DNA of 64,000 nt from Actinoplanes philippinensis (GTDB lineage Bacteria > Actinomycetota > Actinomycetes > Mycobacteriales > Micromonosporaceae): positions 186,001-250,000 of the forward strand of contig NZ_FONV01000007.1 of NCBI RefSeq assembly GCF_900113015.1, given 5' to 3'. Shown piece by piece: positions 7,733-16,616 of the stretch (positions are counted from its first letter, which is position 1; each line of letters opens with the position of its first letter). Under the pieces are notes generated by a model. It searched no databases, had not been told where the DNA came from, and was given only the letters and a program-made list of their open reading frames with translations. The position numbers were made by a program, and so were the translations under genes.

Positions 7733-8532
7733 CTGTTCAGTTCGAACTGGTCCAACTTGCCACATCGACAGGCAGCCTGCACGGTCTGGTGCACCACGTC
7801 GAACAGCCCAGAGGTTTAGCCCTTCACATTCATGGCACCTGGGGCAACTTCTACGGGAATCCCTTCATCAATCCGCTGGCGAGCGCGTATGCAGAGCTTG
7901 GTTACTCCTTCGCGACTGTCAACGTACCGGGACATGACGAGACGGCAGCGAATGAAAGGATGGACGACTTCCCCCCGGCACTGGCCGAGTGGGCCCGTCT
8001 CCTCAACCCTCAGGGCCCCTTGATCCTCCAAGGACACAGTCTTGGAGCAATCAAGATCGCTTACGCCCACCAACAGAAGAAGCTCCCGCCGGAAGTCCGC
8101 GCCTTCGTGCTGTTGGCTCCCTTCGATGTCGTGCAGTTCTACTCCGGTCCCGTTGGGGGCGTTGCAGGATTGAACGAGTTGATTCATGATCTCGCTGACG
8201 ACGACAACGTCCCGAGATCTGTTTTCGACATGTGGCCCATCACTGTGGGAACGATTAGATCAGCCACGACACAGTCAGGAGCTTGGGACCAGTTCCCGAC
8301 GCGTGACGACTCTGCAGGCTCTTTCGTCGCTGAAAACTCCCTACCGATGCTGGTCCTCGTCGGCGGCGACGACTTCGCCGCTTCCCCGAGCCCAGAAGCG
8401 GTCATAAATTCATTCTCCGCGAGCCCTGCGGTAACTGCTCGCGTCGTTCCTGGCGCTCCCCATAACTTCGCCGGAGCGGAGGACGCTGTCGTGAGACACC
8501 TTAAGAACTGGCTGGAAACCGCAGTTGGCTGA
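7729..8532 (+). CDS. Alpha/beta hydrolase (island gene 3)
   Basis: A 267-residue cytoplasmic serine hydrolase without signal peptide. HIHGTWG (33-39) supplies the oxyanion loop, GHSLG (102-106) the nucleophile elbow with Ser104, GGDD (212-215) the acid, and PHNF the histidine (His245). It is similar in size to lipase/esterase-like alpha/beta hydrolases (DUF1749-like). The substrate is unknown; it could cleave an ester or amide product of the neighbouring methyltransferases, or act as an effector. The ATG overlaps the previous stop by 4 bp. Its own stop lies within the first codons of the NTPase gene (8-bp overlap), so the three proteins are probably made in fixed ratio. Confidence 0.75.
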   Translation: MTVQFELVQLATSTGSLHGLVHHVEQPRGLALHIHGTWGNFYGNPFINPLASAYAELGYSFATVNVPGHDETAANERMDDFPPALAEWARLLNPQGPLILQGHSLGAIKIAYAHQQKKLPPEVRAFVLLAPFDVVQFYSGPVGGVAGLNELIHDLADDDNVPRSVFDMWPITVGTIRSATTQSGAWDQFPTRDDSAGSFVAENSLPMLVLVGGDDFAASPSPEAVINSFSASPAVTARVVPGAPHNFAGAEDAVVRHLKNWLETAVG

Positions 8533-11194
8533 TTCCAGACCGTGGCCGGCCCTCAATCCTGCGCTTCTGATTGCTCTCGGCTCTGGAGATGACGCGGTAG
8601 CGGTCTCTGCTGCGGTTGAGTTATTCCGGGCCGAATACTCCTCATGGCTCGGTACAAGGCGTCCGAAGTTTCCCATTTCGGTTGATGCGCAGCCAGGCAG
8701 CATGCGCGTTCAGATGGGTCGTGAAGGCGGACAGTGGGAATCGGTCCTAAGCCTGCCGGATGCACGCTTCGCGGTCGCCGAGGGCGGCGGCCTGCTGGCC
8801 GCTGCCCTTCGCTGCTTGGCAGGAGTGCCGAATGGGGATGATGCGCGAGCTCTTGTGGAGCCCTCTGAGCAAAGCATCGCCAGGCTGGAGCCACTCCTTA
8901 AAGGAATGGTCGAAACGGGTCGCGACCGCCGACTCATTTCCGAATTGTCAGCGCAGCGTGACGTCATTCTGGTCGGTCCGAGTGCAAGCGGTAAGACATT
9001 GTCCGCTCAACTCGTCACCTCACGAGAGCTAAGGCAGGGTTCGTCGATTGTCTGGCTCGATCTGACACTCTCTGGAGTCAATGCGACAAGCCTGGTCGCA
9101 GGCCTCGCCGCAGTTCCTGCCGGCGAAGCGCGGCCACTCGTGATCGTCGACAACTTCCAGGCCAATCCACTGGTCGGAAGCGAGATCTGCAAGCTCGTCG
9201 AAAGTTTCCGCGAGCAGTCGCGCTCCCAGCTCTCGATTTTGCTGATCACCTGGCCTTCGGCCAGGCAACTAACTGAATCGGTTCTGCCTGTCGCCACAGT
9301 ATTGCAGGCAATCGGAGAAGAGGTCGTCAGCGTTCTCGGCAATCGACGTGGCCTGAAGGATGAAACGCTCGATAAGCTGGCTGAACTCTCCAAAGGTGAC
9401 CTTGTCGTAGCCAACCTCGCTATCTCCTTCGCGACGGAGAGAGGAACCATGCCCGACCTCGATGAGGCGGCAGAACTCTATGTAAACGAACGGCCTGCGG
9501 TCATCGGCTTACCACCGGAGACGCGGAAGTTGCTGTACTGGTTCGCAGCTTTGGGATCTTTTGAGATCCGAGTGCAAGAGCGATACGCAGATTCACTTCC
9601 GCCTGCGGCTCTCAACGAACTCGTGGACACGGGGTTGGTCCGCATAGATAACGCTACCCTCACGGTAGGTCACCGAAGCCAGGCAGCATTGATAGCCAAG
9701 TATGCGAGTCGACGGTGGGCAGCGGAGGTTGCTCAGACCGGGTCCGTGACCCAAATTGCAGTCGATTATCTGCGCGGCTCCGACGATCTGCAGATCAGAG
9801 CAACATTGGATCAACTCGATCTGGTTTCGATTGCATTTTCTGGAGCCGAGGACGCCGGCGCATTCCTAGCCCGCGCTTGGCGTTCACTAAATCTTCTCGG
9901 CGGCTACCTAGCTCGTCAGGTGAAGAGCGATCCGACGTGGGCCGACAACTTATCGTCAGCCGTTTTCGCCTGCGATGCTCTGGCCGCAATCGGTAAAACC
10001 GAAGAATGGAGCCTCTCTGCGGATTATGTGCGATCGAGATGGCTGTATGATAATGACTTCGACCTGCCGAGGCCGAATGGTGACCTACCCGCCGAATGGT
10101 ACGACTTCCCAGAGATTCGAAAAAGAATGCTGGAGGAGGATTCTCGACAGGGCGGTGCACCTCCGGCCCGGATGGGATACGCGGATATCGACTTCACGCG
10201 CTTCCACAGAACATGGGCTCTCGGGCTGCTGCTCGGGTTCGAAGGCGCTGCTGTCTCACCTGACAGAGCACGCCTAAATCGCCTTAAAGCAATCGCGCAG
10301 GAACAGCAAGAACCTGATGGCTCCTTCTATCCCGCCCGCGTTCCCTGGCTGACGGCGAGAGTCGTGCTCGGGATGGTCAGGGCTGGCGAGAACTACTCGT
10401 CGAGTCGCGTTGTCAAGGACGCGTGCGACTGGCTGCGAACTGCCCCGCCTGGTGGGCCTTACAGTTTGGGCGCATGGGATAGTGGAACGGGTACATGGAA
10501 TACCCGCCTGATGACCACGGCTATGTGCCTCGCGGCCCTCGGCAGTGCCAGCGTTCCCATACATGACAACGCAATGCGAGTCGGCCGCATATACATGCGA
10601 AGCCAGCGTCATGAATGCGGCGTCCCAGGCTCAGAGATCGATACATCGCTATTTGTGGAGGCGATGCTGCTGGTTGGGGGTCTCTGGCGTGATCTGGCGC
10701 CGGAAATATCGCAACTTCTCGCTTGGGCAGAAGACCGCAACAGTTGGCTGGAAGCCGGACAACTCGCGTCTGATTCACAGACCGAGAGCGGTAAGATCCC
10801 GTTTGTGGTAGGTAGTCTGATTTCTATCCTGTGGTCCACCGTCAAGCAGGAGCTTCCTCTGTTGCTCGAAAGCGTAGGTGGCCCATGGTCCGCGCTACAA
10901 GCTCCGGCTGAGTCAGTCCGGGAAAGGCAGGATGAGCCGCAAATCAGTCGCATCGTAGCGACGCTGAACGAATTACGTGGCATCGCCGAGAAAAACGTCT
11001 CGGACCGCCAGTTGGCCTTGACCAACAATTCAGATTCACCGATTATTTCCCGCAACCTGGCAGAATGGCGGCGCAAGCTCAATGAAGTTCATGAACTGTT
11101 GGCCGAGATCACAGGAAAAGAGATCAACGAGAACCAGTTGTCCCAGCTCGCCGAGCGAGTCGTTCAGTTGAGGCGTGGAATGCTGGGAAGCTGA
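8525..11194 (+). CDS. STAND-like P-loop NTPase with C-terminal alpha/alpha-toroid-like repeats (island gene 4)
   Basis: An 889-residue protein. Order: an N-terminal ~140-residue region of unknown fold; an NTPase with Walker A GPSASGKT (151-158), Walker B RPLVIVDN (203-210) and a sensor-like LLITWPS strand; a winged-helix-like LPPETRKLLYWFAALGSF segment near 330-400, as in STAND ATPases; then a long helical half. Within ~558-760 the pattern RFHRTWALGLLLGFEG, QEPDGSFYPA and TRLMTTAMCLAALG resembles terpene-cyclase/prenyltransferase-type alpha/alpha toroid repeats. No DxDD cyclase motif is present, so this part is probably a binding scaffold. The last ~90 residues look coiled-coil. The start is TTG 8525, inside the previous gene's end. 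STAND proteins are typically ligand-triggered switches in signalling or defence. Confidence 0.72.
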   Translation: MADSRPWPALNPALLIALGSGDDAVAVSAAVELFRAEYSSWLGTRRPKFPISVDAQPGSMRVQMGREGGQWESVLSLPDARFAVAEGGGLLAAALRCLAGVPNGDDARALVEPSEQSIARLEPLLKGMVETGRDRRLISELSAQRDVILVGPSASGKTLSAQLVTSRELRQGSSIVWLDLTLSGVNATSLVAGLAAVPAGEARPLVIVDNFQANPLVGSEICKLVESFREQSRSQLSILLITWPSARQLTESVLPVATVLQAIGEEVVSVLGNRRGLKDETLDKLAELSKGDLVVANLAISFATERGTMPDLDEAAELYVNERPAVIGLPPETRKLLYWFAALGSFEIRVQERYADSLPPAALNELVDTGLVRIDNATLTVGHRSQAALIAKYASRRWAAEVAQTGSVTQIAVDYLRGSDDLQIRATLDQLDLVSIAFSGAEDAGAFLARAWRSLNLLGGYLARQVKSDPTWADNLSSAVFACDALAAIGKTEEWSLSADYVRSRWLYDNDFDLPRPNGDLPAEWYDFPEIRKRMLEEDSRQGGAPPARMGYADIDFTRFHRTWALGLLLGFEGAAVSPDRARLNRLKAIAQEQQEPDGSFYPARVPWLTARVVLGMVRAGENYSSSRVVKDACDWLRTAPPGGPYSLGAWDSGTGTWNTRLMTTAMCLAALGSASVPIHDNAMRVGRIYMRSQRHECGVPGSEIDTSLFVEAMLLVGGLWRDLAPEISQLLAWAEDRNSWLEAGQLASDSQTESGKIPFVVGSLISILWSTVKQELPLLLESVGGPWSALQAPAESVRERQDEPQISRIVATLNELRGIAEKNVSDRQLALTNNSDSPIISRNLAEWRRKLNEVHELLAEITGKEINENQLSQLAERVVQLRRGMLGS

Positions 11195-11201
11195 TCCACT
11201 G

Positions 11202-11702
11202 ATGCGTTGGAACTCGATTCCCTCCCCCAGCCTTTTGAACTTTCTCAGCGGAGTCTTCGCCGGAACCGGGATCAATATCGTCACCACGGCCGCCGTCGGC
11301 GGATCAACGGCTTCCGCATTTCGGCTGGTATCCGCCGCGACCCCCTGGGTTGCACTGGCTGCAATCTGTGCATTCGGTGCTGCTATCGCCGAGAAGGCCC
11401 AGCGAGAGTCCGATCTACTCATAACCTCTGCATTAACCCCGGAGGAGCGCCAAGAAATCGTCGGGACCGCCGCGCGGCGAATCCGTAGAAAGGTTTTGTA
11501 CCTGCTCGCTCTGGCTATTACGGTTTTCAGCGCCGCCATGTTCTTGACGCTCAGGCTCGCATCGACGGACTCCCGCACCACAAAAGACGGGAATTCAGAT
11601 CAGCCCAACCCTCGGCCGGCAGCTTCGACATCCGCGCCTTTCGGCAGTAGCACTGGTCAGCCGAACACAAGCCACGAGTCGTCGTCACCGAACGCCGATT
11701 GA
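11202..11702 (+). CDS. Small three-helix membrane protein (island gene 5)
   Basis: A 166-residue protein with three predicted membrane helices: LLNFLSGVFAGTGINIVTTA, VSAATPWVALAAICAFGAAI, and KVLYLLALAITVFSAAMFLT. A charged amphipathic linker separates helices 2 and 3. A ~40-residue Ser/Thr/Pro/Asn-rich hydrophilic tail follows. No family was recognised. The ATG at 11202 lies 7 bp after the NTPase stop; a GTG at 11175 in the same frame, overlapping that gene, is an alternative. As the membrane partner of a STAND-like switch it could be the effector (pore or membrane disruptor), but this is inference from context only. Confidence 0.6.
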   Translation: MRWNSIPSPSLLNFLSGVFAGTGINIVTTAAVGGSTASAFRLVSAATPWVALAAICAFGAAIAEKAQRESDLLITSALTPEERQEIVGTAARRIRRKVLYLLALAITVFSAAMFLTLRLASTDSRTTKDGNSDQPNPRPAASTSAPFGSSTGQPNTSHESSSPNAD

Positions 11703-11777
11703 TGCTTCTTCGGCCAACGCGACAGGAATTCCACTCGGCGGCAGTCCAGGGTCATTGCCTTTTCGGGTAGCTGCTGG

Positions 11778-12962
11778 TCACAGCGGCGATCGGGTCGTAT
11801 GAGCGACGGTTGGTTCGGCGTGTGGCGCGGGCGATGTTGGTGGCGCCGTTGAGGCGGTGCCGACCGATCGCTGTGCTACGCGGCGTCGCGGTGACGGCGG
11901 GTCCGTTGACCGTTCGGGTTGGTTGCCGGTCTTGACGGAAGTCACGTCGCGGACGTGGTATTGGCGGTTCTCGATGCGCCGATGCCGCCGGATCCAGGTC
12001 TGCGGATCACGGACCGGGGCATGGCTGGCGGTCGGTGACACGGGCAAGGTAGGCCGTCTCGCGGCTGGTCTTGCCGGCGGCCATCCGGGTGCGGGTGATC
12101 CGGACGGCATGCACGGCGTACGGGAAACCGATGCCGCCTGGGGTGACGACTGTGGCGGCCTTGACGGTCCGGGTTGCGCGGCGGCCGTGACCGCGATCGC
12201 GGGTCCGGTCACCGACGAGAATCTGCGCCCATGGCAGGCGTTTGAGCTGCTTGAAAAGGGGTTGTCTGGTTGCCTTTCACCTGCGCGGGCAGATGAGCTC
12301 GGCGGGCGGTGACCTCGTCGGCGTGCGCGGTCTGGGTCTGCAGGGCATCGGCGATGAACAGGACCCCGGCCAGAGTGCCGAGCACCTTCTCGACAGATCG
12401 AGCAGCGGCGCGAACGACGTTGGCTCGTTGCTCTTCGTATCCACGGTGACCTCGGCGAGCACGATCCCGGTGGCGGTATCCAGCGCGGACAACAGATGGA
12501 CCTGACGGCCGTCACCCAAGCGGGCGCCGCGTACGGTCTTGCCGTCCACAGTGATCACTTCGCGGTGGCGGCGTGGCGTCGGGCCCGGCTGAGGAGCCTG
12601 GGCGTGAAGCCAGCCGGCGAGGATGGTGGTCTGCAGTGTCGGATGGAGACGGACAACAATCGCCACCTCGTCGTGCCGGCGGGCACACCGCTGCTGGAAC
12701 CGAGCCGGGTACGGGCGCGTTCGTCAAGGTCGTGCAGCCAATCGGAGATCACCGCGAACGAGGATGCGCCGGCCATGACCGCGCAGACCGCGACGGCCAG
12801 TACCGCCGACAGCGGATGACGAATCTCGCGGGGATCATGCGGATCGGGAACCTTCGCCAGGGCGTTCAGCAACCCACACTGTTCACCGTCGGTGCCCGGG
12901 GTCGGTGCGGTGGTAGCAAGGGGTGTCGTGACGGTCAGTGCGGTGATGAGAGATGACGCCAT
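11778..12962 (-). pseudogene. Decayed ISAs1-family transposase
   Basis: The transposase is legible on the minus strand but split over three frames. It starts MASSLITALTV at 12962, followed by LLNALAKVPDPHDPREIRHP and AVLAVAVCAVMAGASSFAVI. It shifts frame near 12600 to VDGKTVRGARLGDGRQVHLLS and LDTATGIVLAEVTVDTKSNE. It shifts again to LFIADALQTQTAHADEVTAR, and the 3' part reads IENRQYHVRDVTSV and STAIGRHRLNGATNIARATR. These are the N-domain, the DDE catalytic region and the C-terminal signature of ISAs1 (H-repeat-associated) transposases. At least two frameshifts make it non-functional. It marks the right border of the AT-rich island. Confidence 0.8.
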
Positions 12963-13311
12963 CGGCGGGTGAGTTCCTCGGAGCTTTGTGTGGCCTAGCA
13001 AACTTCATGATCACCGACGTGATCCCACCCGCTGCTTCCGCCTCCACAGAGGCCCTTCACGCCGTGAATCCCCAGTTCAGGGCCGTGTCCGTCGAGAACA
13101 CAATGGCCTGGTGGGCAGTCATCCCCGAACCGCTTCCCATCATTCGACCACGGTGCTCGGCGGCAGGGCTATTGCGTCCTCGCGGGCGGACGCTCTGAGC
13201 TGGGATGGTGTCGAGTGATCGGCCTATATGGAGGCGGATGGAGCGGGCGAAGCCCTCAAGGTGATCATGGAGTTCTTCACGCTGCACAACCACCGAGGAC
13301 TCCACCCGCCG
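12963..13311. other. Spacer between two head-to-head ISAs1 remnants
   Basis: About 350 bp with no supportable gene. At each end, the ~30 bp before the transposase ATGs are similar in opposite orientation (both read ...CACCCGCCGATGGC), so the spacer is flanked by imperfect inverted copies of the IS left end. I found no clear terminal inverted repeats or target-site duplication. Confidence 0.45.
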
Positions 13312-13760
13312 ATGGCATCATCTCTGATCCGCGTACTGACCGTGCCAACCCCTGGCACCGACACGCCACCGCCGGTCACCAACGGTGAACGCGGCGGGTT
13401 CCTGGCCGCCGTGAGTCCGGTCCCGGACCTGCGTAACCCTCGCGGAGTGCGCTATCCCCTGGCGGCACTGGTGACCGTCACGGTCTGCGCGGTCCTGGCC
13501 ATGCGCCACCACGTTCACGGCGATCGCCGACTGGTGGTACGACCTGGACAAGCCGGATCAGTAACGGCTCGGGTTCGTCCGGGGCGTGCCGGCCGGCACC
13601 ACGGTGTGGCGGCTGCTGACCAGAGCGCTGTTCAACACGGCGGTGACCACGGCGAAGGGGGCTGCGGGTGGTGGGCGGCGAGGATGTGGTCCGTACCGCG
13701 ATCGGGCAGCCCATCGCCCGGGCCAGCGGGTTGCGGGAAAGCCTCGGGGTGGCGCTCTGA
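13312..13760 (+). pseudogene. Second ISAs1-family transposase remnant, truncated
   Basis: Starts MASSLIRVLTVPTPGTD, then GFLAAVSPVPDLRNPRGVRY and PLAALVTVTVCAVLA, closely matching the N-terminus of the remnant on the other strand. The reading then shifts: TFTAIADWWYDLDKPDQ is followed by a stop, and PAGTTVWRLLTRALFNT lies in another frame. The DDE catalytic region is absent. Downstream, RTAIGQPIARASGLRESLGV is open in one frame but I cannot assign it. It is a 5' fragment of an independent insertion or of a duplicated, inverted copy. Confidence 0.7.
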
Positions 13761-13847
13761 TCAGGGCGGATCCCTGCGAGCGCGACAGCGGTCATCGCGT
13801 CACCCGCCGGTTCCGTGACACTCAGGCGTTCGCTGCCCTGATCGCCG

Positions 13848-15095
13848 TCACCACCTCCGTGGAACCCTGGTCGAGGTCGGGACGTTGCGTTTCCGGTCGC
13901 CGGTCCAGGCGGCTTCGAGGATCGCGGTCAGGCTGGCGGTGTCGGCCGGGCCCGGATGGTTCTGGATCAGGCGGGTGACACCACCGGCCATCTCCGCGAA
14001 GCGGGGCAGGTCGGCGCGGGCCACGCCGATGTCGGCCAGAGTGGCCGGAATGCCGATGTCGGCCAGGAGCTCGTCGAGCCAGGTGAGGAAGGCGTCCGCG
14101 GCCTCGGTGTCCGGCGCGCCGGCCACGTCGAGGCCGCACACCCGGGCCAGGGTGGCCAGCCGGTCGCCGACGGCGTCCCGGGCCGCGTCGAGGGCGTAGG
14201 GCAGGAGCATCCCGACACCCAGGCCGTGCGGTGTGTGGGTCGCCGCGCCGATCGGGTACTGGAGGGCGTGCGGGGCCGCGTTGCCGGCGTGGGAGAAGGC
14301 GATCCCGGCGAGCATGGACCCGTAGGACATGTCGGCGCGCGCCTCCGTGTCACCTCCGTCCCGGACGGCTCGGCGCAGGCTGCGGGCGATCCGTTCGGCG
14401 GCCAGGAGCGCATAGTGGTCGGTGATCCGGTTGCGGCCGAGGAAGACCTGTTCCACCGGGTCGCGCGGTCCGTGGGGCCGGGGCCGCGCGGTGTAGCTCT
14501 CCACCGCGTGGCAGAACGCGTCGATGCCGGAGTGGGCGGTGACCGTGGGCGGACAGGTGTAGGTGAGTTCGGGGTCGACGACGGCGAAGTCGGGCACGAT
14601 GTGGACGCTGGAGACCCCCACCTTCAGCGCGCGGTCCGGATCGGTCAGCACCGAGACCGGGGTCAGCTCGGAACCGGTGCCCGACGTCGTCGGGACGGCG
14701 ACGAGCGGAATCGTCGGGCCGGGCACCTTCGACTCGCCGTAGTAGTCGCGCGGTGTCCCACCGTGGCGCCGGATGACGCCGACGATCTTGGCGAGGTCGA
14801 TCACCGTGCCGCCACCGATGGCCAGGATCACGTCGGCGCCCAGGGCGGTGGCCGCCGAGACGGCCAGGTCGACGTCGCTGAGCGGCACGTCGGGAGTCGC
14901 GTCGGGAAAGACCTCGGCAGCGCGCACCCTGTCCCGGACGGCGGCCACGATCTCGGCCACGGCCGGCTGCTCCAGCAGGGTCCGGTCGGTCACGATGAGG
15001 ACCCGTGAGCCGCTCTCGGCCACCAGACGGGGGATGTTCTGCGCGACGCCCTCGCCCACGATCAGCTGGCGTGGCCCGCGGACGGTCTCAAGCAT
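13848..15095 (-). CDS. Iron-containing (type III) alcohol dehydrogenase
   Basis: A 415-residue protein of the Fe-ADH/maleylacetate-reductase superfamily. It has the NAD(P)-binding GGGTVIDLAK, then PLVAVPTTSGTGSE. Metal-binding positions are visible in SGIDAFCHAVES and in the histidine-rich NAAPHALQYPIGAATHTPHG. It probably oxidises a primary or secondary alcohol, or reduces an aldehyde or ketone, with NAD(P)+. ATG 15095 has CAGGAGGC upstream; an ATG at 15125 is less likely. It is the last gene of the transporter operon, 48 bp after the aldehyde dehydrogenase. Pairing with an aldehyde dehydrogenase and a polyol-type transporter suggests alcohol-to-acid catabolism (inference). Confidence 0.87.
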   Translation of the reverse strand: MLETVRGPRQLIVGEGVAQNIPRLVAESGSRVLIVTDRTLLEQPAVAEIVAAVRDRVRAAEVFPDATPDVPLSDVDLAVSAATALGADVILAIGGGTVIDLAKIVGVIRRHGGTPRDYYGESKVPGPTIPLVAVPTTSGTGSELTPVSVLTDPDRALKVGVSSVHIVPDFAVVDPELTYTCPPTVTAHSGIDAFCHAVESYTARPRPHGPRDPVEQVFLGRNRITDHYALLAAERIARSLRRAVRDGGDTEARADMSYGSMLAGIAFSHAGNAAPHALQYPIGAATHTPHGLGVGMLLPYALDAARDAVGDRLATLARVCGLDVAGAPDTEAADAFLTWLDELLADIGIPATLADIGVARADLPRFAEMAGGVTRLIQNHPGPADTASLTAILEAAWTGDRKRNVPTSTRVPRRW

Positions 15096-15143
15096 GTCGG
15101 CGCCTCCTGGAGCGTCGGCGGTCATGGACGGACAGCGGGCCGG

Positions 15144-16604
15144 TCACGGTAGGTCGATCGCCACGTAGGTGAGGTCGAGGTACTCGAGAATGCCCTCGTG
15201 CGAGCCCTCCTTGCCGATCCCGGACTGCTTCACGCCGCCGAACGGAGCGGACGGGTCCGATATCAGGCCACGGTTGACGCCGAGCATCCCGGTCTCCAGC
15301 CCTTCGGCGTACCGGAGCGCCCGTTGCAGGTCCCGGGTGAAGACGTAGGCCGCCAGGCCGTACCCGGTGTCGTTGGCCTTCGCCATCACCTCGTCGTCGG
15401 ACGTGAACGAGATGATCGGCGCCACCGGGCCGAAGATCTCCTCCGTCAGCATCCGCGCGTCCTCGGGCACGTCGACGAGGACAGTGGGCGGGTAGAAGTA
15501 GCCCGGCCCGTCCGGGCGCCGGCCGCCCACCACGACGCGGGCGCCGCGATCGACCGCGTCGGCGACGAGTTCGTCGACCTTGGCGACCGAGGGCGCGTCG
15601 ATCAACGCCCCGACGTCCACCCCGTCGGTGAGTCCGTGACCCACCGACAGCGCGGCCATCCGCCCGGCGAAGCGCGTCGTGAACTCCTCGCGTACCGGCT
15701 CCTCGACGTAGATCCGGTTGGCCGCGATGCAGGACTCCCCGATGTTGCGCATCTTGGCCACCATGGCCCCGTCGACCGCGACGTCCAGGTCGGCGTCGGC
15801 GCACACGATCAGGGCCGCGTTGCCCCCCAGTTCCATCGAGGTACGCAACACGTTGTCCGCGGCCTGCCGGAGCAGCCCGCGCCCCACCTCGGTCGACCCG
15901 GTGAACGAGATCTTGCGGGTCCGGTCGTCGCGGAGCAGGGCCGACACCACCTCGCCGGCCCGCTTGGTGGTCACCACGTTGACGACGCCCGGGGGAACGC
16001 CGGCCTCCTCCATGATGCGTGCCAGCAACAGCATGGTGAGCGGCGTCAGCGCGGCCGGTTTGGTGATCGTGGTGCAGCCGGCGGCCAGCGCCGGAGCGAT
16101 CTTGCGAGCGCCCATGGCCAGCGGGAAGTTCCAGGGCGTCACGAACACGCACGGTCCGACCGGCTTCGGTACGGTGAGAATGCGACAGCCGCCCCCGGGA
16201 GCGATGCTGTAGCGCCCTTCGACACGGACCGCCTCCTCGGCGAACCAGCGGAAGAACTCGGCGCCGTACGCCACCTCCGCTCGCGCCTCGGCGAGCGGCT
16301 TGCCCATCTCGAGGGTGATCAGGCGGGCGACGTCCTCGGACCGCTCGGTCAGCGCCCGGTACGTCGCGGTCAGCAACTCCGATCGTCGCCGCGGCGGGGT
16401 CGCCGCCCAGTCCGCCATCGCCTTGCTCGCCGCGTCCAGGGCGGCGAGCCCGTCGGCCGCACCGGCGTCCGCCACCTCGGCGACGGTCCCGCCGGTGGCC
16501 GGGTCCTCGACGGTGAAGGTGGCTCCGCTCGCGGCGCCGCGCCAGGCGTCGCCGATCCGGAGCAGCCGGTGCTCGGGGGCCAGGACGTGCATCGGGTCAC
16601 GCAT
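15144..16604 (-). CDS. NAD(P)-dependent aldehyde dehydrogenase, succinate-semialdehyde-dehydrogenase-like
   Basis: A 486-residue ALDH. The fold landmarks are FVTPWNFPLAMGARKIAPAL, the Rossmann SFTGSTEVGRGLL, the general-base region MELGGNAALIV, and the catalytic Cys292 in NIGESCIAANR. EIFGPVAPI and PFGGVKQSGIGKEG follow near the C-terminus. The overall pattern is closest to GabD-type semialdehyde dehydrogenases, but substrate assignment from sequence is unsafe. The start has GAGGAG about 8 nt upstream. It lies 12 bp downstream of the second ATPase gene, in one operon with the transporter, and presumably oxidises the aldehyde formed by the neighbouring alcohol dehydrogenase. Confidence 0.88.
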   Translation of the reverse strand: MRDPMHVLAPEHRLLRIGDAWRGAASGATFTVEDPATGGTVAEVADAGAADGLAALDAASKAMADWAATPPRRRSELLTATYRALTERSEDVARLITLEMGKPLAEARAEVAYGAEFFRWFAEEAVRVEGRYSIAPGGGCRILTVPKPVGPCVFVTPWNFPLAMGARKIAPALAAGCTTITKPAALTPLTMLLLARIMEEAGVPPGVVNVVTTKRAGEVVSALLRDDRTRKISFTGSTEVGRGLLRQAADNVLRTSMELGGNAALIVCADADLDVAVDGAMVAKMRNIGESCIAANRIYVEEPVREEFTTRFAGRMAALSVGHGLTDGVDVGALIDAPSVAKVDELVADAVDRGARVVVGGRRPDGPGYFYPPTVLVDVPEDARMLTEEIFGPVAPIISFTSDDEVMAKANDTGYGLAAYVFTRDLQRALRYAEGLETGMLGVNRGLISDPSAPFGGVKQSGIGKEGSHEGILEYLDLTYVAIDLP

Positions 16605-16616
16605 CGCAGGGGCTCC

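Noticed and set aside
8525..11194. Reading the NTPase gene as a terpene cyclase and the island as a terpenoid biosynthetic cluster
   Set aside because: The protein has P-loop motifs and lacks the DxDD acid motif; no prenyl transferase or oxidase genes are nearby.
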